Assembly: GCF_958295425.1 (NCBI RefSeq)
Contig: NC_081144.1
Coordinates: forward strand, 8,307,186 to 8,371,185
Reading direction: 5' to 3'
DNA: 64,000 bases
From: Solea solea
Taxonomy: Eukaryota > Chordata > Actinopteri > Pleuronectiformes > Soleidae
The translations under genes were made by a program, and so were the position numbers. Below, piece by piece: positions 37,443 through 48,386 of the stretch; within the stretch, counting starts at the first letter, position 1, and each line of letters starts with the position of its first letter. The notes below the pieces were generated by a model. It was not told the origin of the DNA, searched no databases, and saw only the letters and a program-made list of their open reading frames with translations.

Positions 37443-38735
37443 ACATGAGAGTACACTGGATGTAGCCCTCAATTTAGAGCAGGGGTGTCAAAGTCAAATG
37501 ACCTGGGGGCCAATAAGCGTCTAGTCTGGTCACGAGTGGGTCAATCACAATTAAGATATTCAGGATGATATTTCACAGACTTTCAAGGTAAAAGTGTTTG
37601 ATTTGATAGTAAAATGATGTGTACTTCACAATGAAACAAAAACATATTTATGATGCAAAATAAATAAATAAATCCAACATTAAGTGGTGGGCTGCATGGA
37701 ATCGAGTGAGGGGGCCCGCATGTGGCACGCGTTTGACACGTCTGATTTAGAGCGCCCAATTAACAAGAATCAATGGTGGATATGGGCGCCTTTATCACTG
37801 TATGTAAATGGCCGTGTCTATACTGGGGGTGAAATGAATGACTGTGTTTCCACCACAGAGCCCCTTACTGCAGTTCGTCAGCTTGTTCCACCCCCTGTGG
37901 TCGTGGCTGGAGCAGGAAGCGGTGAGTTGTTACAATAACTGAAGGTGCTGCACATTACAAAGTGTCCTCTCACACAAGCACACACGCTTTGAATAATAAT
38001 AGACACGTGAATGCTCAGTGCATTTTAACGTTCGGCAACATTAATCACCGTATATCTATAGTGACACCTGACAGGACAAGAATACACACAGTTCCTCTTT
38101 CTCGTTAAACCATGATGTGACAAGCACGGCGAGCAAACTCGTTACATTTCAGTCGCTTTTTGTGTTCATCAGCACAAGTGGCACAGCAAGGTTTGAACCG
38201 TACGCCCTCCCTGACTTTCGAGTCACCAGGAAGCAAATCAGACAGAAGCAACGACAAGGGGATTACTAGAACAAAGGTAATGCTAGAGCGAACCCCTAGT
38301 TAATAATGGCTACATGTAAAGATGTAAATAGTAAACTAATAAACTAAATAACTTTTCTTTTTTTTTTGTCGTTTTTATAATCCAGAGTCTGAAGTTCTTT
38401 CGACACAAACAAAAACGTAAGTAAAGCTATTTTAAAATTTAGCTCAACAAGCAAAATGTTGTTTATTATAAAAGAATGTGACAAAAAATAATATATATAT
38501 ATATATATTACCAGCTAAACTTGACCCTCCACCACCCCCTGATCAACCTGCTGCTTCAGCTCCAGCCTTTTTTTCAGTGTTTAATTTAGGTAAGGCCACA
38601 CTTTCTTCCTTTTTACGCTCGCATCGTCGGCAGATCTCAACCTTTCTGACACCATATGCGTTTTTTCCAGGATTTGGAAACCGCTTTGGGAAGCCAAAGG
38701 GCCCCAGGGGTTACCCTGAGTCGTGGACAGCGTGA
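27836..38735 (+). CDS. ptpn22: Protein tyrosine phosphatase non-receptor 22 (LYP/PEP)
   Basis: Cytosolic phosphatase that dampens antigen-receptor signalling by dephosphorylating Lck, Zap70 and related substrates. 26 exons, in-frame, 815 residues (human 807): 27836-27937, 29931-30039, 30322-30398, 30498-30593, 30799-30837, 30986-31057, 31177-31236, 31389-31531, 32936-33002, 33096-33173, 33341-33427, 33936-34413, 34700-34765, 34875-34952, 35063-35134, 35229-35365, 35494-35521, 36058-36156, 36349-36417, 36503-36627, 36885-36912, 37859-37921, 38173-38276, 38386-38416, 38515-38589, 38671-38735. The catalytic domain has [24 protein letters not shown] loop (Asp200), P-loop [10 protein letters not shown] (Cys232) and Q-loop TQRPSVVQT. 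The interdomain exon 12 is followed by Pro-rich motifs: [12 protein letters not shown] (P1, Csk-SH3 site), [11 protein letters not shown] and [11 protein letters not shown]. The C-terminus [14 protein letters not shown] is diagnostic of PTPN22 rather than PTPN12/18. The C-terminal exons show triplet duplication. Start: first ATG of the PTPN22-type [11 protein letters not shown] exon. Confidence 0.96.
28398..28430. promoter_or_regulatory. CRE-like site plus X-box-like motif in ptpn22 intron 1
   Basis: TGACATCA at 28398-28405 is followed 10 bp later by GCTGCCATGGCGATG at 28416-28430, resembling an RFX X-box (GTTGCC-N-GGCAAC type). It lies about 460 bp into the intron in a locally GC-rich stretch, so a proximal enhancer is possible. 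Motif-level evidence only. Confidence 0.25.
29505..29592 (+). mobile_element. Decayed LINE fragment (reverse transcriptase C-terminus plus 3' tail)
   Basis: Translation of this stretch reads [20 protein letters not shown], resembling the DYCNALY...SLSRLQLVQN segment near the end of fish non-LTR reverse transcriptases. It is followed directly by AAAGTGCTATATAAATAAA, a common 3' tail. Intron 1 of ptpn22. Confidence 0.6.
32386..32459. repeat. (GAAA)n microsatellite
   Basis: About 18 GAAA units with one interruption, in the intron between ptpn22 exons 8 and 9. Confidence 0.95.
35714..35749. repeat. (AATAG)n microsatellite
   Basis: About seven AGAAT/AATAG pentamer units in a ptpn22 intron. Confidence 0.9.
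36281..36321. repeat. (AAT)n microsatellite
   Basis: AAT trinucleotide repeat 27 bp upstream of ptpn22 exon 19. Confidence 0.9.
37374..37446. repeat. Interspersed repeat fragment, poly(C) and (CA)n
   Basis: GGCTTCTCCCTGTCTAGGGGTC at the left repeats the beginning of the element at 16281. A 21-base C run and a (CA)n array follow. Confidence 0.75.
37480..37744. mobile_element. hAT-type MITE, 265 bp, with 8-bp target duplication
   Basis: Terminal inverted repeats CAGGGGTGTCAAA and TTTGACACGTCTG. Perfect 8-bp duplications ATTTAGAG at 37472-37479 and 37745-37752. Same family as 14172-14458 in the opposite orientation. It lies between ptpn22 exons 21 and 22, 114 bp before exon 22. Confidence 0.92.
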
Positions 38736-39233
38736 GGCAGCGTCACCTCTCCAACTATCAAAGGTGGAGCTCGGTCTCCAGACACTTCAGGACTTTGAAC
38801 ATTTACAGTAAATCTCCCCTAATGATCCACAGACATGAAAAGCACCAGTGGTGGCTTCTCTTTGTCTTGCACAGCAGCTCCCTCAGCAGAAAGCAAACCC
38901 GGAAGTGCCTTGTTGTCATTTTGTTGCCTCATGTCTTTCGTACTGTTTCACAAACTAAACGTTCACAATCAATGCCTCACCGAACAACGAGAAGAAATAA
39001 TTGAATTAAAACTTGAAGATTTTCTATGTTGAATAAACTAGTATATACAGTACATTCAGGTCTGTGTGTGTGTGCGCGCACCACACATGAAGTAAGAGCA
39101 CAGATTGAACAGTATGACTTTTCTGTTTTGTTGTGTTCACAAACTCCTCTGTGGTTTTATAAAGCAGCGTCTTTTAAAAAGAAAAAGAAGAAAAAATGTT
39201 TATGTTGTTTATGTTACAATGATTGTAATGCAT

Positions 39234-39239
39234 AATAAA
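39234..39239 (+). terminator. ptpn22 polyadenylation signal (AATAAA)
   Basis: AATAAA lies about 500 bp after the ptpn22 stop, with a T/GT-containing stretch downstream. An earlier AATAAA at 39032-39037 is an alternative. Confidence 0.5.
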
Positions 39240-39318
39240 ATTGCATGTAATTGAACTGTAAACTTTGTAACACAAACTGGTAAAACAAAGGGGTATTTAT
39301 ATATAAAAATAAAATAAA

Positions 39319-39351
<33 letters not shown>

Positions 39352-39496
39352 GAAAGTCACAGTATTCTCACTGTTTTGTTTTGTTTTCTACTTGACAATG
39401 AACGTCCTAATATGAGCATCAACAATAGCAATCCATGGGTCTAAAACACAACAAATGACAAAAAAAGCTGATGTGACAGTGTTTTTACAGTGTCTG

Positions 39497-39502
39497 TTTA
39501 TT
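39497..39502 (-). terminator. Candidate rsbn1 polyadenylation signal
   Basis: TTTATT on the + strand gives AATAAA on the - strand, 1.65 kb after the rsbn1 stop. If used, the convergent ptpn22 and rsbn1 transcripts end within about 250 bp of each other. Other signals nearer the stop cannot be excluded. Confidence 0.3.
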
Positions 39503-39664
39503 TCTACATTGATTCAGTAAGTCAAGAACCTATGACAGCCATATTTCTGACTAAAGAAAAATATCCACTCTGCTCATACAATTTTCCACACCTGGCTTCC
39601 AGGTGGCAGGAAGATGAGGAAACCAAAAAGCATAATGAGAATAATGTTGGTTTAAAAAAAAAAA

Positions 39665-39695
<31 letters not shown>

Positions 39696-39981
39696 TACAT
39701 AAATAAAATGAAAACATGACACACTGTGGCTGCCAATTGATATTTTACATCCTACTCAAAAACACTAAGTTTGCAGGTTTACATGAGGCTAATCCTATAC
39801 AGTACAAGGCACTAGACAAAGTGAGCGCTAGAGCAGAGGCAGTGTCCCATCACACCTTCCTTTACTAATTTAAGAAGACTGCAGAATGAAGGCCACACCC
39901 TGCACTTCAATTTAAATTATTAGGAAGTCAAAATCATTTCAGGATAGAAATTCTTTGGAGGCCAAATTCTGTCAAAACTTC

Positions 39982-39983
<2 letters not shown>

Positions 39984-40019
<36 letters not shown>

Positions 40020-40294
40020 AAACCACGATACCACACAGGTGACCATTTACAAGAGTGTCTTCATCAAACTAGAGATATTATCAGTTAAAAGTAAAAACTG
40101 TGAATGAATGAAAAATGAGTGCAGCGACATATTTACATTGCAAAATCTGAAGACCAGGACAAAAAGGTTGAGACAATTATTCCTGACAGCGACAGCTGTT
40201 AATCTTTTGTCATCGAGTGGAGCCGCTAATATTAGACCGTTATTTTAAATATCCATCAGTGGTTAATATGTTGGTGTTCAATCTTGAGAAAATA

Positions 40295-40345
<51 letters not shown>

Positions 40346-40455
40346 TACATACATACATACATATATATATATGTGTATACATATATATACATACATACAT
40401 ACATATATATATACATACATATGATATATATATATATATATATATATGTGTATAT
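39984..40455. repeat. (TA)n/(CATA)n microsatellites
   Basis: A TA array at about 39984-40012 and a long TA/ACAT array at about 40298-40455; spurious Tyr/Ile open frames result. Confidence 0.9.
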
Positions 40456-41156
40456 AAAAAAAAACAGTATCAACAGTAAAAAAGGGCACAATATAAAATG
40501 GTATTTAAATAAAGGAATTTCATGCAAAAACTACAACTTAAAAAGTGGACAAAAAGTGCTTTTTTAATGATGAGATAAATGAACAGTCAAAATGTCGATT
40601 TTTCTATTTTTTTTTACTGCTGTAGCCGATCCATTATTCCCAACATGTGCCAGACTTTTAATTCTCCTGGCTTTACTTAAAGTTAGCCAACATGCCTCTT
40701 TTTGCTTAAACTAATAAAGGAGTACAAGCTCGGCATCGTGCTTCCAGAATATGTAAACAAATCAGTCCACCTGCATGTCTGACTTCCATTCTCCAGTCAA
40801 ACAGCTGAGTGCACAAATTTAAAATGAGTCTCTTGTCGTAAGTGTAACAACTTACATTGTCAGTCTAAAAATAAATGCCTCTTCACAACATTCACACCTA
40901 TTCACTGAGACGGCGGAGAGTGCTAGTTTAGGTGTGACCACATAAAGATTGACTATATACTTTAGCTGATGAAACAAAGAAAGAAAAGAAGCACAGAAGG
41001 CATTTCAAGCAACATTTAAAGATTAAAAAATATGTGATGAATTATTTCACTTGAAAGGTTTTCCTGATTGACAGTCAATTGTCAGTTTTAGTCTTAAAAT
41101 TCGTTCACGCTCCTCCCACAATGGAAAGAGAGAATGGTTGTGTAGGAAGGACAAGA

Positions 41157-44100
41157 TCATTTCGGGAACATCGCAGTGTGGCCAAAAGCTTTTGGAAGTG
41201 AAGGTTCTTTAGAAGGTGTACAACCAGAGTGGACTGGTGCCGAGGGAAAGTGGGGATCCTGGTATGTTTGGGACAAGTGAGTGGACTTGGTGGGCTGTGG
41301 GGGAGCCGGCTGAGGCTCTCGGGGAGGTGTTGCTGGCCTCTGGAACTCAAGTTCTTCAGTCTTAGCCACTCCACCTTGGATGTTGTCACTCTGTGGTCTG
41401 GCACAGGGGGTAACGGTGGCGTCGGGCCTGGCAGGGGAGGAAAATGAGACTCTGCCTGAGGTGGGGCTGAGATCACTGGGCTGCTGCTGCTGCTGCTGCT
41501 CCCCCTCCACTTTGACCTTCTCTGGATGGTACTGTTTGAGACGAATGTGCCACGCCAGGCTACAGACCGCAGACACCGTCTTGAACTGATGGATGACGTT
41601 CCTCGGGATGAAGTAAATGTCGTCGTCACAGAGCTGGGCACGGACATAGCGGATGCCTTCCCTCCTGAGCTGGTTGAGCTTGGCATCATCCACCCACTGT
41701 ACACACTGCATGAAGATACAGTGGGTGTGTGGTTAAAATCTTAGCAGTATATGCTACGGGGGTGGGGAGGAAAAACTAATCGCAATATGTCATGTATTTT
41801 TTTTTTGTCGTGATAATTTAACTGTTGTGGCCCGAATCATGACATTACTAACTTGAACAAGAACAGCTAAAAGCAGCAGTTCAGTTTTTTCATTTTAAGG
41901 CTCACATTTGTCCATGTGTCCTGTTTTAGGAGGTTCTGTTTATTGTGGCCAAGCACTCTCTTTTCTTCCAGAACTAGCCCAGGGAACACCGAGTAGGCAA
42001 AGCTAGAGGACACTTTGTTTGTTGCTTGTTATTGTGAGCAGGGGCAGCAACATGTGGCAGTTAAAGCTCCATTAAAGTGTGGAACATCTATTGCCCCCTG
42101 TGGGCCCCTGTGGGCATTTTCAGCCATAGTCCAACTGTTTTACTAGTGCTATGTAGCGCTGTGCGACACACAAAAATAAGCCACTGGAAACAAAACACTG
42201 CTACACTGAGAGAGTCGCACAGAGAGTTGTGTGGAGCTTTATCAGCATTGTGTGGTTTTGACATTTGTTTAGATTTAAAAGCTTTTACTTTAATATAAAG
42301 TAAAAGCTTTACATTAGCTGTTGGGATGACTGACTGACATGTGATGTTGTCATTGAAACGTATCATTCCCCCACAAAAGGAGGGAATCGGCGATTACCGA
42401 TACTAAATAAAGCATGTGATCCCAGCCCTAATATGCCACCTTTATAATATGATTGCATAGAAATTGGAGTTCTTACCTGAGACACAGGAGGTTCATACAG
42501 ATCAAGCTGCAGTCTCTGGACAACTTCATTGAAGTCACCAGCTTGGAAACATACAACATCTTTGGTTATCCGAGGTCGGTTATTCCTGTAAGAGATTGAA
42601 AAGGAGCAAAAAACCCGTAGTTACATCTCCTCCCGCACGTACCAGGATGTAATTAAAAACAGTGACACTTTTCCGTTGACCTGTACTAGGCCTGGTCGAT
42701 ATCTCGATATCGATATATTTCTAAACGAGATATAACACGGGACAATATCGCTTGTGCCGATATAGTTCATTTTGCGTTCAAATGACAATAAATGGGCCTC
42801 CACTCTCACCTACACTCAGCGACAACATGGAGACGGAGTGCGCCACAGAAGAGGAGAAGTGGAGTAAACGTAAGAACAATGGCTCGATCATTTGGAGCTG
42901 GTTTGGTTTTCAAGTGTCACATGACCAGTTGCAAAATGTTTCGTGTATAGAATGTCGAAAACCTTTTGCAGGGTTCTCAAATCTCGCACATTGAGCGTGA
43001 CACTCACGCTTTTTGGTCTTAAAATTCATTCAAATTATTATATAAACTTCAATGGTGCGGCGCTATGGAAACTGATCTCATACACAAGTGCTTACCTCCT
43101 GAGCAGTAGCAGATACTCCACCTTATGGCCAAAAGGAGAAAGTACACCTCTGTATGTGCTACTGCTCATCACAGAAGCTATTAACAATATATTAACAATT
43201 CATATGCAATACATAAAAAAAACTTCTTAACATTCAAATGAAATAACTTGAAAAATATAAAGGAAGGGGGTGTGGCTTGTTCTGTTATCATTTCTTGTCC
43301 TTACACTAGCGTAGTCATATTTCCATAATCTGCTTCTTTTCTTTTTGAAATAACAGTTTGCAGTAGCAGTAAATACATCAGTGGAAAAGTGTTTATTGTT
43401 ACTGTTAAATTTTGGCACGCAGGAAAGAGATTTGTTTTATTTTTTTCAAGGAGCATTTTTATTTCAGTGACCTCTGATGTTTGGCATGTGGCTTAAACTT
43501 ATAACGGACTATTTGTTTATCTTTTAAAAGGTTTGACTCTGGAAAAAAATGTATCTATAATGCTTTGGGGGAAACCCCAATTACGTCACAGAAAAAATAT
43601 CGATATACATCGAGTATCGCCATTCAGCTAAAAACTATCGAGATATGACTTTTAGTCCATATCACTCAGCCCTAACCTGTATATTTGACACAAGACCCTC
43701 ACCATTCACCGAAGTGCACTGCCTTCAGTACCCCTACAGCAGCAGTGCTCTGCCAGTCAAAACTCTGACCGACATGATCAGCATGGGCCTTAGTCCGGTC
43801 CTCAAACAAGACTTCTCTAGGCTCACTGGCTCTTGGCAGATAGTGAAGATTCTTTATCTCGTTCATAGACCTGGATGAAAAGAAGTGAGTGGTAGAAGGA
43901 TAAGAATAAGACAGGAGCTCTTTATATTTGCATGACTACCATCATTTCGTCTTATGGAAATCAAGGTCATTGCATAAATTTGCTCCAAAATGTGGGGTGT
44001 TGTACCTGCGTCGTTTGAAAGGGGACTTGGGCATATCAGCAGTGGGTACCATTTGTTCTCCCGGTCGCACCCACATGATGGGCCCATCGTCGCTCTGAGA

Positions 44101-45698
44101 GCGACAGTCCAGCTTCAGACTGGAGAGGGTTCCCCATGGTAGGGTCATCTGTTGATAGGGGACGACGACACACAAACACAGCTGTGAGCGTTAATGTTAA
44201 GGTTTTGGAGATAATGCACAGAGCTGGAATCACACTAGACATGTTTGGTATTGGACAAGTCTTGCACAGCACCAAATTGTTTGTTTTTTAACGTATTTCC
44301 CGTCTCCACCGGACTTTAAAAGGACTATGTGAATGAAACCAAGTCAAACTTGGGATACACAACCTTCTGCAGGTTAAATGGCCTAGTAGGGACATTGAAA
44401 TCAGGTAAACGCCCACTACAACAACAATAACATGTATTTATGTATATAGAGTATAGAGTATATAGAGTATATACATACATCCCTTACTGATAAAACTGCT
44501 TAACATAAATCTTCCTCTGACCTTGAGAAAGGGTGATTCTTCCAACATGTCCAGGAATTCTGGGAAATAGTCTCCAACCTCCTCATCCACAGCTCCCACC
44601 AGGCTGATTTGCCTCATGGGTCCTGCCCTATATGTTCCTGAAGAGTAAGACTGACTCACCTGGAGCAGGAGAAACAACTTATATCAGTTAGTGTGCCCCC
44701 ATACCTTCATACTTATTATATTTAAAAGTTCCAGAGTGTGAGAATTAGCAAGTGAGTGGAGCAATGAATGGAGGACTCCTCCATCACCTCTCCCTTTCCA
44801 AAGCACATCAGGGAAGTATGGTGGCTGTTGCAGACCAGAAAGGATATCAACACTCTTTCGCAACTCTCTCAACTCCACCACTAGTTTGTGGTTTGTTGTG
44901 TTTGTTGATTTATGCATTTGGTGTAAGTGGGCGGGGCTGTTTTTCTCTGTTTGAATACCAAATCACAGAAATGCATACATACGATGTTAGTTAATGTACA
45001 GCATATGTAGTTCACTGTAGACCCCACATGCTATGGACTCTATGCTCTATTGCATTTTCACCTCAAAGGCTGCAGTTTTATGTACCGAGTCAGTAAAATG
45101 CAATGGTCAAACTATATCTACCGTCTCTGCATACACAGAGAAATGCTGAGCTCCCCGCTGTCCTCCTGCAGATCAAACACACGCAGAGTGTCACATCAGC
45201 ACTCACTCTCCTCTCTGCCATCTTTGGCCAGCGGTGAGAACACGACCTCGTCATGGAAGAAACAGCAACCCTGTTTCTCCCCTCTCTTCATTGTACTTTG
45301 GACTGAGCCATCAACTGGGAGTGAACACGTACGTGAGCTCATTCATGACTCTGGCTTGTCCCATGCTTTCTACTTCCTCTCACCTTCCACAGTCAGTGTT
45401 GTCAGGGCACATAAAAAGGTCTGATAATAACTGTCAACAATGACGTTGTTATTTGTATTACATTGTTTACAATGTAATACAATTTATTATTTACTGGACG
45501 GCTTACAATATAGGCTAAATGGAAAAAAGTATAGTAATCTATGCAGAAGCCAGATCATACTAAGATATAGATATAAACATGAGTATCTTGAATGTAACTT
45601 GATATTTTATACATTACATTCAAGATCCTCGTGTTTACATCTACATCTTAGTATTAGTAGAGTCTTTAGTTTAAATTTGCTTATGGATAACTTTGTTT

Positions 45699-45730
<32 letters not shown>

Positions 45731-48386
45731 TTAGGTAAACTTGGCTAAAGCTTCCTCAGGAGATATTAGATATGTCAGCCAGACAATTCTGTAGTTAAAG
45801 ATGGTGTCCCACGAGTCAAAGGCCCCCATTCCCTTCTTTCTTCCTTGTGGAATACATTGGTGAGCTACACTGTGTCTACACTGGTATAATGGTGCACTAT
45901 TCAAATGGCACATGTCGCGTTAATTGTGAAGTGATTTACGTAGCCGGCCTACACACCCTGTGGTGGAAATGCATATCAGATCACAGATTCCATAACAATA
46001 TTGAATATTAATGAATATTAGCATTTTTCATTAAAAAAACCCACAAAAATGAAAAAATTGAACGATCATGTCTCCCTAGCGTTGAACTCCCACAAACAAG
46101 GAAACTGCAGCACTGCTCTTTGGGAGGCTGTGATTTTATCAAAGTGTGGGATTTATTGATTGTCTTTTCACATACCTGAGAGTGAAAGTTGGAGATAGTT
46201 GTCGTCTCAATGTCTTTCTTTCCCATTATCTCCATTTTGACGTGTGTGTTGGGGAAGTTGAAGGCAAAGTAGTCCAGGAAGTCGGGTAGGTAGGCGGCTG
46301 CCTTGTGGACCACTGCCAAGGCATAAGAGCCTGCACCTCGGGGGTTCTCAGCAAAGGTCAACTCCAGAAACTCCTGGGCAAAGCACTCCATCTCAGCCGG
46401 ACTGAGACAGGCCAACTCATCAGCATAGGCATGGAGGATTAATCCCCCACCATTGGCCTGTCTTTCCTCATGCATGAAGCGTCCATACCAGGTGCCCGTC
46501 TGGAGGCAGGAGCTGCGGATGTAATGGTCTTGGTGGGAGAGGAAGGGGACTTGCCCCAGTTTGAGAGCATGGAGGTAGGGTTGGTAGTTGTCCGTAGTGT
46601 CACTGCTAGGCTGGCGATTCCTTTCGCACTTTACTGTTCCAGATGGAGATATTTCAGCTCCAAGCCCTGAACACACAGTCTGAACTGCTTTGTTGTGCAC
46701 GTAGCGGACCTTCTTGCCTCTGTGCTCATCCTCGCGATGCTGCTGCTTCTTCTTCTTCTTTTTCTTCTTCAGGAGATAGTCCTCCAGTGTCAGGGACTTG
46801 ATGTTCTCGTTGTGAGGCCTTGGTTCTGCAAGCACAGGAACGAGCAATGGTTAGAGGAATGATGCATAAAGACTTGTATTTGAATTTAACTCGAACTGTC
46901 AGTAATTATTGCCACCAGGGCTGGGCAATAATTCATTAACATTTATCATGATATATTTTATGTGTATCAATATGATATTTATGCAAAGCTAGAAACAGAG
47001 AAATGTTTCTCCGTTTCACCGTAATTTTTGTCTTCAACTTTCACTCAGGAGCAAAAATCAATCTTAAATGATTTGAAATAGTTTGTAGTGAGTGTACTAC
47101 AATTTCCACAAGTTATTAATATTGACTGACGTGAGATGTTCTTCTTGTTAGGTTACAGTTTTGGCAATCACCCAGCTCTAATTGCTCCATTGTTATTATT
47201 ACTATTACTCCTGTGGGCTACACTGTTGTTGTTGTTGTTATGTTACATGTTTGTTCCATCTTGTCAGTTAAAAAAAAAAGGTTAATGTTTTTAGACAAAA
47301 AAATCCTAATTTTATTTCAATGAAAATACATGAATCATCCTAATCTACAGTTGGACTATACCAACCAAGCCTAAAAATACATGATGATTTTTAGTACTGC
47401 AGATAACAGAACACACTTTGTTTATATTGTGAGTGGGTTGGGTCTTTACAAGTCTTTCCTCTCCTTTCCGTGCACTTTTATCAAAGATATTTTGCAAAAG
47501 AATGCCTGCTTCTCATTAACAGTTATTATTGCTACTGTGTCTTGGTTCATACGTGTCTCAAACATGCCTAAAATACAAGAGGATAATTAATCAGATACAA
47601 GAGGATGCAAAAAGCAAACATACCCATTGTTATGCACCAGTTAAAACAATGTTGGCAGTATACTGCATATGCACACTATAATGGAGCATATGTAAATGAG
47701 AGGACAGGTAACAGTTACAAGAGAGATCTGAGAAATGAGTGACCTACATCTGGACTGTCCGAAACACGAGTATTTTAACTGGACACATGAACAAAATAAT
47801 ACAACTACTCACCCTTCTTTTTCTTCAGCTCGGCGGGTTTCACGTTGGCCTCGGTGTTTTCCTTCTTGAGCTTCACTTTCACGTCTTGGTCACGGTGTTT
47901 TTCTTTAAAATCCCGGGGCTTGGCCTTGACCACTTTGAGAGGCGTGAAAGTGAAGAGCGCAGGTGGCAGCGGCTCGGGAGGCAGCGCTCGCTTCTTCTGC
48001 GGCGGCTGCTGCTCCGGTCCTTTCCGCGGAGGAGCGGGAGGCAGAGCCGGCTGCGGGCTCTTCTTCGTTCCGTTGGTGAGACTGTGGTTGTTGTGGTGGT
48101 GATGGTGGTGGTGGTGGTGCAGGACATGCTTCCCCGCGGTGAAGTTGAGGGGTTTGTGGGTTTGGTGCAGCTGATGCGGCTGGTGGGTCCGGTGCTCAGC
48201 ATGGTGTTGGTGTTGATGGTGATGGAGCTTCACTTTCTTCGCTTCTTTTTCATACTTGTCCCGTCTGTCCGGTGACAGCTCCCTCTTCTTCTTCTTCCTC
48301 TTCCTCTCTTTGATGAGTCGCTCCAGGCTGTCCCTCACCTTCTCTTCGGCTACTTTCGCTCGCAGCAGGTCGACTTCAGCTGCCAT
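41157..48386 (-). CDS. rsbn1: Round spermatid basic protein 1 (RSBN1)
   Basis: Nuclear protein of the RSBN1/DPY-21 family; members carry a JmjC-like fold and have been reported as H4K20me2 demethylases. Exons (5' to 3'): 48386-47813, 46825-46176, 44659-44522, 44148-44006, 43870-43703, 42585-42477, 41705-41157; phases join to give 776 residues (human about 802). Exon 1 encodes a basic Lys-rich start, a long His-rich tract including nine consecutive His, Pro-rich sequence and ALFTFTPL. Exon 2 has a poly-Lys stretch and [13 protein letters not shown], then the highly conserved core: [84 protein letters not shown] (HAD is a plausible metal-binding HxD), [35 protein letters not shown]. The C-terminus is divergent with six Gln. 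The neighbours ptpn22 and magi3 favour rsbn1 over rsbn1l. The ATG at 48386 has a strong Kozak context and is the first in frame. Confidence 0.95.
42278..42310. repeat. Perfect 15-bp inverted repeat, 3-nt spacer
   Basis: AAAGCTTTTACTTTA, spacer ATA, then its exact reverse complement. rsbn1 intron 6. Confidence 0.9.
42687..43674. mobile_element. hAT transposon remnant with BED-finger coding piece, 988 bp
   Basis: Ends read TAGGCCTGGTCGATAT and, reversed, TAGGGCTGAGTGATATGG, the widespread fish hAT terminus. The flanks ACCTGTAC (42679-42686) and ACCTGTAT (43675-43682) are an 8-bp target duplication with one mismatch. On the + strand about 42827-42990 encodes [21 protein letters not shown] and [10 protein letters not shown], resembling the start of a ZBED/hAT transposase (aromatic pair plus the first Cys pair of a BED finger); the rest of the transposase is missing. 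Its right end is 20 bp inside the intron from the donor of rsbn1 exon 5. Confidence 0.82.
45453..45482. repeat. Perfect 14-bp inverted repeat, 2-nt loop
   Basis: TTGTATTACATTGT, TT, ACAATGTAATACAA in the large rsbn1 intron 2. Confidence 0.9.
45557..45654. repeat. Long hairpin: 41-bp arms, 16-nt loop
   Basis: Left arm 45557-45597 and right arm 45614-45654 are reverse complements at 37 of 41 positions. The stem size is like a miRNA precursor or a small palindromic element. It lies in rsbn1 intron 2, 75 bp from another perfect inverted repeat. Confidence 0.85.
46916..47180. mobile_element. hAT-type MITE, about 265 bp
   Basis: Ends CAGGGCTGGGCAATAA and, reversed, TAGAGCTGGGTGATTGCC. The flanking octamers ATTGCCAC (46908-46915) and ATTGCTCC (47181-47188) look like an aged target duplication. 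It sits in rsbn1 intron 1, 90 bp upstream of exon 2. Confidence 0.75.

Noticed and set aside
40217..40567. Tyr/Ile-rich open frames
   Set aside because: Produced by (TA)n and (CATA)n microsatellites.
47739..48275. 178-codon open frame on the + strand
   Set aside because: Antisense shadow of the repetitive, GC-rich rsbn1 exon 1.
41157..48386. rsbn1l as identity
   Set aside because: Sequence core fits both paralogues, but adjacency to ptpn22 and magi3 matches RSBN1.
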